In this document: piece by piece, positions 26,912-38,900 of the stretch
How positions within the stretch are numbered: the first letter of the stretch is position 1
How the letters are laid out: each line of letters opens with the position of its first letter
NCBI GenBank assembly: GCA_014155875.1
Contig: JACEFZ010011380.1
Location: forward strand, 494,001 to 558,000
Length of the DNA stretch: 64,000 bases
Direction of reading: 5' to 3'
From: Cepaea nemoralis
Taxonomy: Eukaryota > Mollusca > Gastropoda > Stylommatophora > Helicidae
The notes under the pieces: model-generated
What the model saw: the letters and a program-made list of their open reading frames with translations, nothing else
The model's database searches: none
What the model was told of the DNA's origin: nothing
Made by a program: the position numbers and the translations under genes

Positions 26912-29900
26912 TATATATAAAAGGCAATCTCCGTCTGTATGTCTGTCCTTTAATGCGTTCGCGAACGGTCCATCCGATTGAGATGAAATTTTCTACACGT
27001 CTTCCTCTCATTCCCGCGCTGCCAACTGTGATATTTTTTTAGTGTGAAATCGGCTGCTTACTTAACATTATTTAATTTTTCATTATAATTTATATATAGT
27101 GAGGGGAATTAACTCTAGAAAAGTTATTTCAAGGGGCATAACTTTTAATAACATTGCTATATAACTTATAGTCATATTGTTGCACCGTTTTCAAAGATTT
27201 ATAAACTCTTTGTCTATAGTTATGTACCGGCATATGAGTTATAATAAATAATGATACAATCTTTAAGGCATTTTCAAAGTTTTCATAAAAATAATGCATA
27301 ATATTGTAACTCATCCCTTTATGCTTAAGAAGTTATCTACAGTCAAGCAGGTGATTAAAAACAGTTTTCATTAGAAATAATGGATGGTGTGTGGAAGGAC
27401 ATTCTTTAAAGTTACTTTTTGTTGTTGTATGAATTTAATGAGACGCTACCCGCCAGGAGCTGGGCGAAGCCACGCCGGGTCAGATAGATAAGACAGACCC
27501 ACCTTTTCGCTGCAGTTATCTACAGGCATATGCGTTATAATCCTCCTCCTCCTACCCTCTTCCTCTCCCCCATCCTCCTCCTCCCAATCACTCCTCTTCC
27601 TTCCTCCTCTCTCCTCCTACCCCTCATCCCTCCCTCCTCATCCTCTTCTCTCTACCTCCTCCTCCTCCCTCCCTCCTGCATTCTTCTCCTCCCTCCTCTC
27701 CCTCCTCCTAATCACTCCTCCCCCTCCTCCATCCTTCCCCCCTCCTGCGTTCTTCTCCTCCCTCCTCCTAATCACTCCTCCCCCCTCCTACCTCCTCCCC
27801 CCTCCTACCTCCCTACTCCCTCCTCCTCCGCCTATCTCTTCCTCCCTCCTCCCAGCTCCTACTCCTCCTTTTTCTTCTTCTGCTGCTGTTGCTGCCGCCA
27901 CTCCATTTACCCAAGTTAATTGTTGGGAAAGACCTTTCAAGTGCTCTTTCTAATGCTTTTTGTAAGTTGGTCTTCGTTTATCTAAGGTTGTTCTAACTGC
28001 AACCAATAAATGATTAGACAGACAGACAGACAGAGAGGGAGGGACAGACAGACAGTAACGGGAACTTATATGACTACTTATATGAATTAAATGAGATGCT
28101 CCCCATCAGGGGCTGGGTGAAGCCGGGCCGGGTCAGACAGACAGACAGATAGATAGTCGGGAACGGGAGCTTATATGACTACTTATATGAATTAAATGAG
28201 ATGCTCAACACCAGGAGCTGGGCGATGCCGGGCAGGGTCAGACAGACAGTCGGTAACGGGAGCTTATATGACTACTTATATGAATTAAATGAGATGCTCC
28301 CCACCAGGGACTGGGCGAAGCCGGGCCGGGTCAGACAGACAGACAGACAGTCGGGAACGGGAGCTTATATGACTACTTATATGAATTAAATGAGATGCTC
28401 CCCACCAGGGACTGGGCGAAGCCGGGCCGGGTCTGCTAGTATATAATATATATATACGCACACACAGATATATACATCACGTCACGCAGTGATGACATCA
28501 GACCATGTGTGCTACCGCGTGCTGTTGTCAACGCGAGGCAGAGATTCATTTTAACGAGAGAATTTGCTTTACAAAGTTATCCAAAAATAATCGACCTCGG
28601 TCACATAGAGTGATGGCAATTTACACATAAATACTAGAATGGGTGTTGAATGCAAACATGCATTCATTATCATTTTGTCGCTCTGAATAAACCATAAGAA
28701 TATTAAATGATCATCGCTTGATTATGACACGGAAATCCGCTATTGTCCCGCCATTGAAATATACCATTACAGCATCATAGCATGCGATCTTAATGATTTC
28801 AGTTTGGGATGACCCCGCCAGCTTAAGGCGATGCTAACCTAAAAATATTTAATTCCATAATACTTAATTTCTATGTTCTTTTATGGGATAGGGTTTGATA
28901 TTAAAGACTGCTGATCGATAAAATATTGTCAAATTGACTTTGCACTTAACGGTTGCTATGGAAACCAAGATAAACAGCGGCCATCTTGAATTTCTTAATG
29001 TACCTCTAAAACATTTATTTTTTAATGTACAGGCTAATTCTTTGTTTTATGTGTAAGTAAATAGACCCTTTACAAGTTTAGTAGAATATTTTAATGATAT
29101 CTCTTAGCAGTTTTTTTTTTCAAAATGTGAAAATGGTAATGACATTTTTCATGACATTTTTTTTTTTTTTTAGTGTAGCACAAAAACTAAAATGTAATTT
29201 TGAAGAATAATCTACTCACAATGTAAGCGATATAATAAAGAATATCTCTGCAAAGTTTGAGTGAAATCTAATGAATAGTTTTTAAAACAATTGTACTTAT
29301 GTATAAAAAACTGGCGAAATGAGAAAACGGGGAAAAACTAATTATTTTTTTGTTTTTTATTACTAATGCATTCTTTTACAGAGAAAAAAAGTGTAAAACT
29401 GTATCTTGAGTGTTAAAATTGTCCTGTTGAATATGCAGGACCTCCCTCCAGAGCATGCAGCTCACCTTGTCTCTTCAGTTTGGCCGCTCGTACAGTGTCG
29501 CGTCTTTTAGTTTGTTTGTCCTTCTTGTACTTCAGACTATTTCTTACTTGCTTCTGCATCCTAAATGTTCCTAGTCTCTGCATATGCAGGCCTGTAGAAG
29601 GTCCAAAAACTGGGCAGTGTCTTGGGCAGCAGCAGCTCCAAAGTTGAACTCTCTTGCTGCAGTTATAACTGCAAACTGAACGCGCTTGCGAGAGGCAAAG
29701 TTGTCTTTAGTGCATCGAGCCCATATCAAGCTGTGTAAACACTCATTTGAATTCTGAGTTTGTCCTGACACACATCTACTAAGTAGTTTAGTTTAGTTTG
29801 CGCAGTGCTGTTCCAAGGCGTTTACTGACATGGTTGATACACTCCTCTTTGTCTATCTGAATGTCATCCCCATATGGGTTGATCTTGGTAAGTTCCGCAA

Positions 29901-32900
29901 ATGTTTTGGTGTCACCATCAGAAAGTATTGACGTGTAGCGAAGTTTATGACGGGCCACAGACAGTCGCCACAGCACCCTTGCAGCCTTCACCTCCATCAT
30001 TCCAGCAGATCCTGTGAAATTGTTGTCACAGTTTAGAAGATGTTCTGCCTTCCATGCTGCAAATTCATCTGGTTTGTCCCTGGAAAGTGACTTACCAGTG
30101 GTTTCACACACCTGGCAATATGTGGACATAACATGGGCATCTATGCAAAGTCCTGTAAGAACATCCACTGCACAGCCAACTCCAATGTGGGATGTGTGGC
30201 CTCTAGTCAGCCAAGTGCCATCAAAGCTGACACTAATATCTAGCACATCATTGTCATGTAGAGTTATGCCTGACTGTTGTGCATGAGCCTGTCGAACATA
30301 CTTTACGGTTTGAGAAAAAACAGTGTCCTCCAGATCTTCTATCTTTGAATATAGTTTATTCGCTTTGCTGTGAAATGTTTTGTGATGAAGACCTTGCAGG
30401 TTCATGTTTTCACAAAAATTGTTGAATGTCGTTGCACCCATCCCACAGACTAATGCTGAATATACTGACTGGCTGTTGACAGCAAAAGATCTATCCCCAT
30501 CATTACTTCTTGCAGATAGGTATCTTCCACACAAAGCTTCACAACAAGAGCTGTAAACCTCTGCATACACAGCTAATCCCTTGGTTTTCTTGCTGTCAGT
30601 TTTCAAAATAAGACTATCATTTTTACAAACTGGACAACATAACAATTTGATTATTGCCTCAATTTCTGAACAATCAACTATTGCTCTATGTTCCCGTTTT
30701 TGATATTCATTGTCGTCACCAGAATCATACTTGCTGCTAGTGGATGTTGTGTATTTATACGTATCTCTTTTAAATTGGCTTCGGGTAATAAAAGAATCAC
30801 TTCCACAACTTTGAGAAGAACACGATAGCACTGATTCATTCAGGTTCACTGTCAAAACACTTGGATTTGGAAGTGGCATGTGCGCACTTTAGCTGGGTCG
30901 CTTTCAGTAGTTTCAGAATTGTCTGTATCGTTTACAACGTTCTGATAGGCTTTTCGCTGCTTACCAGCATTTGCGAGGATAAGTCTGAGAGATTACTTAC
31001 GTTGAGTAGATGACTTTATGTTAAATTTCTTAGAACGAGGCATATTTCAATGCGTGTCAGTCTGTCGTCAACAATGAACTTTCAGCACGTCGCCAGGTGT
31101 AAACAACACAAAGCCGCCATTTTGGAAACCCACGTGATCAATTTCAGCCATCGGCGAACGCGGATTGCTAACGATGTTCCATATATGGAAGTTTCCGGAA
31201 GATGATAGACACGAATAAACCCGATGTACACAGAAGAGCTTCCGATTAGACGAACTCGTAGTTTTACGAACAGTTACGGAAGTTCACGACCTTTCCAGGG
31301 ATACCTTACACGAGCGTGTCGTGTTTTCCTGAGATATCGTTGCTAGGATTTGAAAACCGTCAATTTCGCAACAATTTTCAATAATTATACGATTTGACAC
31401 AGAGGGTGGGTTCAGTAAATTATGAATATTGCATAAAATAACAGTTTTGAAACAAAAACAAGTACAGAATCTGATAGAAGACATGATAATGTGTCTAAAA
31501 ATGAACTATTCCAAAAATAGCCAAGTTGACCAAAAATCGATGTTTTTACTGCCGCACATCGCCTTAAATAGTTGAAAATTTGACAGTACACAAGGTGCCA
31601 GTTAGTCAGTCATGCTTTTCTTCTTGTGCATTCATCCGAAGTTTTTTCAGACGTGATTGCGTTGTGCCCGTTTACAGCAGAGCTGCGTTCTTGCAATGTT
31701 AGGCAGACACATCCAACTTCTGCAGGCATTTGTTGACCGGGTTAACCTTCCCAGGTAATAATGCTTTTTATTAGCAACATACGGGCATGTAATTATGATT
31801 ACTTGACTATTAATCTGGTATTAAACCAGGTTAAATTCAAAATAAGCTATAACAGTATTAAACCGGTTTGGTTCAGTAATCATCTATAATGGTATTTAAC
31901 TGATTTGCTCCAGCAACAATTTACAATCGTATTACATTTTATAAATAATCTACACTGGCAACTAAGCATCATTATTTAATTTTAATATTAATAATGACCA
32001 CAAACTGACCGCTTTATGTACAGGACTTGACAGGACTTTGGCTCGATGCCACTGACCGTCGCTCCCTTTGGCAGCACACACCATGTCCACACGAGGGTAG
32101 AACAAGGAGTGGATGTTGCTGCTGCGTTCATTGTTGTACATCTCCTGCATAGCCGTATGCATGTTCAAGTAGTAATCATACTCCTCCCCAAGATACACCA
32201 CCTGAATATCCCACGGAGAGGTGGCATGCAAGACGATAACACCACGTGTTGCACCATTCTTCACTGACATCGCCTGAAAGGAAATGAAAATATAAATTAT
32301 GGCTGCAACAGTTCTGCTGCCTAGTGACTAAACACAATGGATACTGATTATAGAAGTCGTTTCCCCATATGACCGGTTCCAGGCAAACAGAAATAGGAAA
32401 GTTTCCAGCTTATTCTAAGATTGATTGATTGACTGATTTAGGAACCGACATCACAGCATTCAGGACATTCCCATAAGCGCTCCATCCCCATCCTCAGCAG
32501 CCAGCGAAGAGTTCCAACACTAATAGTTCCAGTAGCAATCTGATTATATGTCCATCTCGCCTTTCCTCTGAGCGTTGAGCGGCGGCCAGATCCCCTTGTC
32601 ACTCCTCACTGTCTCATTCTTGCCAGACCATGGTGATCCATTTGCTCCTCCGAGGTGTGCGCGTGCTCCCACAAGGCTGCAACTACGTCTGCCTTGTCAT
32701 GTATCAATACTCCACCGAGTTCTGCAGAGCCAGCCAATCTGTCCGTCTGTTCATTCCCCAGCACACCGGCATGCCCAGGAGCAAAAATCCAGGCGATAGC
32801 TTGCCACCCGTGACCTCCAAAGCGAAGCAAGCCACTGTGCCCGAAGCTTGCCTGTCCTCACCTTCCTCAGCATGCTTTCTGAGTCAGTTACAATCATGAT

Positions 32901-35900
32901 GTGTGTGTGTGTATCATATTCTCCATCCAGTGGAAAGCTGCAATGACCGCCTCCACTTCCATTCTTAAGCTAGATGTTGTGGTATCATATGCCAGGTTCT
33001 CCTGCATCAAACGTTGACCAAACGTCGAATCAGTTTATTCTATCTATTCCATTAACTTTAATCGGGGGTAGAAAAATTCAGATGTCATCCCCTTTTTCTC
33101 AAAAGCCAACCAAAGACTGAAAATTCAGGCGCTATGGTGACCGTCGCCCTGGATGTTTCTACCCCTGGTCATACTGAAGTGCTTCATACTGCATTTCCAT
33201 TAACTTATTTATAATAAGGGCATAAAAAAAGACATGAAATACAGAATTCTTCTTGAGGGAAAACAGATACATTTGAAATAAGAACAGGGGTTAGACAGGG
33301 ATGCATTTTGTCTCCTGTATTCTTCTTAATGCCGGCTTCCTGGCCTAGAAGTTAGTGACTTTTCTCCGTAATCTCGTATACTCTCGTAAGTAACGTGACG
33401 ACGGTGAGAATCAGCAGTGGTTCGAATCGCGTCGGTAACTTACACGGTATGTGAGCCGGCCGCTCAGAAAGCAATGGCAAAGCTATTAAGCATAATCTTG
33501 ACAAGAAATCAACAATCAGCTGAAAGATGCTGATGTTGACAGCAATGTCCTGTAAAGGATATGCAAACATTTTATTTATTTATTGTTCTTACTGGGTATA
33601 GATGAGTTATGAAGACAATACCTACCGCCTGGAATGGAATCTGACAGAGAAGTTTGACTGTCTGGACTTTGCTGGCGACACTGCCCTCCTGTCCAGCACT
33701 TGAAATCAGATGCAAGTTAACCTACATACACTTGGTGGCAGGTCACAACAACTAGGCTTAAATATTCACAGAGGACAGACAAGGAATATGGGGATAAAAC
33801 AAGCACATGACAACCCAATCCTCCCTGGTGACACTTCACTTCAAGAGATGGAATGTATCTATGCAGGTAGCAATGTAGACATAGATGGGGGAATAGATAA
33901 AGATAATACACACACACTCACAAATACAAAAAGCAAAAATAGCTTTCATAGCACCAGGAAATGTGTGTATGTCAAAGGGAATTAAGCTTAGCACCAAGCG
34001 TACAATTGTTAATTGTATCGTTACATCAGTACTGCTGTGGTACAAGCTTTGATAAATAGTCTAACTGTGACTTGATAAATAAAGTCTAACTGTGACTTGA
34101 AAAATAAAGTCTAACTTTGACTTGAAAAATAAAGTCTAACTGACACAAACCTTGATAAAGTCAACCTTGGGGTATGCGGGTGGGGCGGCTGAGGTGACGG
34201 AGGCATCGCTGAATGTCCTAAACCGAGCCAGTTCGAGGAAGATGAGAATGTCCCTGACCGACACATAGTTGTCATCCAAGGCATCGGACACTGGGATGCA
34301 GGACAGGTCGACCTCAAACATCGCTCCTTGCGTCTTGATGATGGTCATCATCAGCAACTAGTAGAATGATCATCAAATCACATTATCTTCTTCTCAAGGC
34401 AACAAAGTCATCTGGTTTATATATTTGTGGTACAGATTGGCTCTCAGAAATAACAAGAGGGAAAGGCAATGATACTGACTGAATCATGGCAGCAATTTGA
34501 GACAACACATTAGTTTCCCCATTCCCTACACATTAAACCAATTTCCCCCATTCCCTGCACATTAAACCAATCTAGGAAACTACAAAGTTGTCACATGAGG
34601 AAAATCGCCTGACATGGAAGACACAGCTTGAAACAAATCAAACAAGTGGACATCCAGGAAGGTTAACCCGGTCAACAAATGCCCGCAGAAGTCGGATGTG
34701 TCGGCCTAACGGCGCAAGAACGCAGCTCTGCTGTAAACAGGCACAATGCAGTCACATCCGAAAAAAAAAATCTGGATGAACGCAGAAGAAGAAGAAGAAA
34801 CAAGTGGACATAAAGAATGGCAATCAATAGAAATTTTGTTGGTACACCATGGAAGCAAATGACAATGTTCTCAGGAAGCTACATGCTGGACAAGTGAGGT
34901 CTGTCCTTGAATATGGCATCACAACTTTGATAACAGCAGCCTTATCAAACTGATAAAAGGGGGTTATCATGGCTGAATGGATAAGAACGTGTGTTTTAAA
35001 CATCCGGTGTGCTGATGCCGAGGTAAGGGGTTCAACCCCTACACCGGACAATTGGACTAAAATGTTGACCTCTCATCCTTGACATGGGGGCGTAAATTAA
35101 AAAGTACATTTGAAGTTGCGGGAGTGGGTTCGCCTGATGGCGAGGGACTCTGTTAATAGGGAAAGCTAACCCACACGCAAAATTCAGTCCAGCACTACTA
35201 GAAGTAGTGTGTACGGACTATGCTTGAGTTCAAAGCAAGCTAGCAAAAATAAAACTTGATAAATTAAATAAAGTCCAGAAAAGAAAAAAACATTCATCGT
35301 AGCTGCAGGCATGAAGAGAATGCCATTAGACAGCTAGAACCACTCTTCTACCACCACTGGAGAGCAGAAGAGACAGCAGAAAGCAGCAACAGGTAGAGAT
35401 ATGTACAAGGTTAACAGACTACCACAGCGAGACAACTGTAGAATATGCAAAAGGTGAGATCAGAACAGAACCTATACTTATCATAACAGACACGGCCGTC
35501 TATAATGCACACACCAGCTGGGAGAAAGATGATGGATAACACTGGTTTTGAGAACAAAATAGAGGCACCCTAACCAAACATCTTTGTACCTGATTCTGGG
35601 TCATCTTGTGGAACTCCTGAATAGCTGCCAGGCTCCAGGGCTGGTCCTCTTCAAAGGGAGCAATGTTAGTCAGCGAGCAGTGTGCGGCGAACACTGGGAA
35701 CTTCGTGAAGCGCTTCTGCATGACGCGCAGCTCTTTGACAGGCACGAGTTCATCATTGCCAAAATCTATGTACTTGACATGAACCTTCAGAATAGTGCAA
35801 TCAACAAATAAGAATAATCTGAAAAGATATACATTTGTTGGATTTTTATGTCACAAATCAGTATTTCAAGCACAGTATAATACGTGGAAAAGCAATATAT

Positions 35901-38900
35901 ACCTATATACAAAGGTAATTCAGTAAGTAAATAATAAAATAGTATGCAAACAAAATAACATAAGATGTGAACTTGAAAACCGTATACAGTGCCGACTTGA
36001 TAAGGAGAATTCACCAGGGACTAAATAAATAGTTCTTTTTATCAGAAATTCATCTTATCCAGATAAGAGTTCAAGCATAAGGTAATACATTTACAACATA
36101 CATTAGAATAATTTTAAAAAAAACAATAATTAATACAACAGATGTATGACACAGAAAATATGTAAATCACCAAAAAGTGTTAATGTATTAAGTTGGCACA
36201 AATATCTAGAGAATAATAGCGCTCTTTGTTTGTACTTTGAAATGAAAAAGTTGCAATTTTCCTCTGTATCTTAATACTCATACTTGAGTTAATAAAAATA
36301 TCTTTCCATGACATCCTTACATTCAATGCCGCTTTTCGGTTCTTCATTCTGTGACAATCAACTTGTCCACCATAAAACATTTTTCTGTGCCGATCCTCAT
36401 TTTTTTCCCCTGATTCCTGAAAGCGCTGATTTTGGACTGTTGAATTCCTTTGCTATTTCTATATTCTATTTGCCACTTCCTGTTACAGCTCAATCTTTCT
36501 CTTCAAAGACATGGATTTTTATCTTTCCAGCTACTTTTATAGGAGAAATAACCATAATTTTAACACAGACAAAGCGCAATTTACAAAAATAGGAAAAAAA
36601 AGTTGTACAAATGTCCAGGTATTTGAAAAAAAGTTTGCCTTGAGCAGATCAAATTATTTAGTCGGGACAGGTTTAATCGTTCAGCATATGATAAACGGAT
36701 TACGATTAACTAGACATTTTTTTTACAAAGACAAAGAAGAAACATTTGCGAGGATAAACAAATTGTTTTTCATAATAGAAATTCACCTCAAGCGGTCTGC
36801 ACTGTATTACTGTACTCAACGCAGACACTGCTGCATTTATCCCAACATTTGATTAGTTCCCCCAATACCTACACCGTAGAAATCTCTGCCGAAGCTACAT
36901 TTGCACCACACAATCAACTTCGGCATTAGTAAATCAACTGTCGCCATTTGTGTACCGTTTTTCACGACAAATAGTTTTTACCATAGACAGATAGCATTTC
37001 TTTATGATTACCCGTGGCAGTAAAAATTCTGGCGCACAAAAATAACACAACAACATGCTATTCTTCAAGGCTGACATTTTCATGACATGATGCTGTTCTT
37101 CAATGCTGCAAGTAAGACCGACATTTTCATCATGACATCAAGCTGTTCTTCAAGGCTGACATTTTTATCATGACATCATGCTGTTCATCAAGGCCGACAT
37201 TTTCATCATGACAACAGGCTGTTCTTCAAGGCTGCAACCTTCCAGTATGGCCAACATTTTCATCACGATATGCATGTGAAAGTATGCATATAAATAAGCA
37301 TGTGGCATGTATCATCAGCCACACAGACACCTTTATAAACCAACATCAACCATTTATCACATGTTTTATAGCATTTTGTGACTGGCTTATCCTCATACAT
37401 AGATAAATGAGTGTTTTCTCCTGGGCTGTACAACGTACAGCTAATCTTACAAGCCGGCAAGTCTGCTCCAGAGAACATGTGACCAGTCGCTTTTCACATG
37501 GGGAGCAACCTTTACCTTGGTTTCATTTTCTATTTTACAATTTGAAACAAGTCTTTATTCTCTTTTTAAAAGACTTTCACACAAAATTAATTTATGTTTA
37601 TGTTTAGAATTCTTATGGAGACTTTATTTAGGTACCTAATGATGTATTTTGTGTATCAAAGAACTAATGGCAGTAGAATTGTGATTCTGAGGAAACTGCA
37701 AAGAATACCATGGAACGAATGAAACAGTACTAAAGCAGATGAAAAACATTAATTGATTAAAGACAGTCAAGACGCCAGGACGGCTTGATCGTACAGACAT
37801 GACAACCTGGCAAACCATGATCACCCATGATTTATTGGCACGGCACATGATGATCATCAAAACGTGCATGTCACATAATTTTAGAAGCCTAAGTGACATT
37901 GTGGTTAGTGCATTGTTTAATGCTTTTGGTTTCCAGTAAAGTTTGAATACTGCAAAGCCCTGTCTCGCAGTATCAGCTAGAAAACTACCTGGGCAAACAG
38001 AAGTTTGAAAAATGTATTAGAACATGTAATTATCAAGTAGTACAACAAGGTAAACATAACTGCACCTACCTTATAACTGTTATCCTTGTCTTCAGCTGAC
38101 TTCACTCCGAGAACCTGGGCCCTGTACCACTGCTTATCTGCTGTGTATCGTGCCAACACGAACATATCCTTCTCAATCACCAGCGGAACATGCTTGGCAG
38201 AATTACTCTTACGACACCAGGTGTTTACGCTATGTGCCAAAGTTTCCAGAAAGCCCTTACAGCTAGCCAACTGCACATAGAAATCATTAGGGGAGCAAAT
38301 GTGAGTGACTGTCACTTTCTGCACTGCAGCCTTGATAACAAGGAGCCTGATCAGCTCATGTTGACTGCTTCTGGGCACATCAGATTCTGCAGCAATGTCC
38401 TCAGTCCTTACATCCTCACTGGTGTCAGCACTGGATACATTTCCTGAAACTGCATGCAGCACCTCCTACAGACTGGAGAGATGACTGTGATCCTAAAGAG
38501 TCCACACTCACTTTGTCATCATCCTCCACATGTTCCGGAGCCTCTTCAATCGTGCTAAACTGAATCGTCATCTGTGGGGTTCCAGAAATACTGCCATAAG
38601 CATTAATAATTGCGATCAAATTTTCTGTGTGTGTTTCTTGCCACTTTGGTTGTGCTTCCTCCATGACATCTCTCTTCACAACAATACACGGTGTTGTTCT
38701 GGCCTTCCTTAATGTCTCCAACAATGCATGACCGTCAAGAAAAGTAGCACTATTTTCAAGCAGTTGACTTGATTTTCGAATCGCGTCTTCTAACTCGTTC
38801 CTAGTTTTATCCATCATTTCTTTCTGCTTGTCAATTGAAATAATGTGTTCTCTATATGCTGAATTAATGTTTTTAATTATTTCCATCTCTCTCGCTTGAA

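Larger units (their letters stand above)
26909..28440 (+). mobile_element. Helitron-like non-autonomous element
   Basis: The 5' end TCTTATATATAAAAGGC follows a (TA)n run (26875-26908); the 3' end is a GC-rich hairpin-forming GGGCGAAGCC block followed by CTAGT at 28436-28440, the Helitron terminator type, with AT-rich flanks and no target duplication. Inside: a CT-rich tract (27536-27900) and 115-120 bp repeats of the 3' end. Confidence 0.72.
34580..35465 (+). pseudogene. Jockey-like LINE thumb fragment split by two SINE insertions
   Basis: ENRLTWKTQLETNQTSGH, then RKLHAGQVRSVLEYGITTL, then (after 35251) KVQKRKKTFIVAAGMKRMPL, matching the EYGS...KVQNRALR stretch of the element at 18936. Interrupted at 34654-34797 and 34958-35251. 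Confidence 0.75.

Noticed and set aside
27530..27919. Pro/Ser/Leu-rich open frame
   Set aside because: Low-complexity CCT/CTC tract inside the Helitron-like element.
30014..30286. Plus-strand 90-codon frame
   Set aside because: Antisense shadow of the transposase on the minus strand.
32022..32031. Alternative exon 4 donor GTCAAG 10 nt upstream
   Set aside because: It would break the phase with exon 5, while GTACAT keeps it.
36308..36852. Plus-strand frames of 94 and 113 codons
   Set aside because: AT-rich chance frames without a recognisable motif; no support on either strand.
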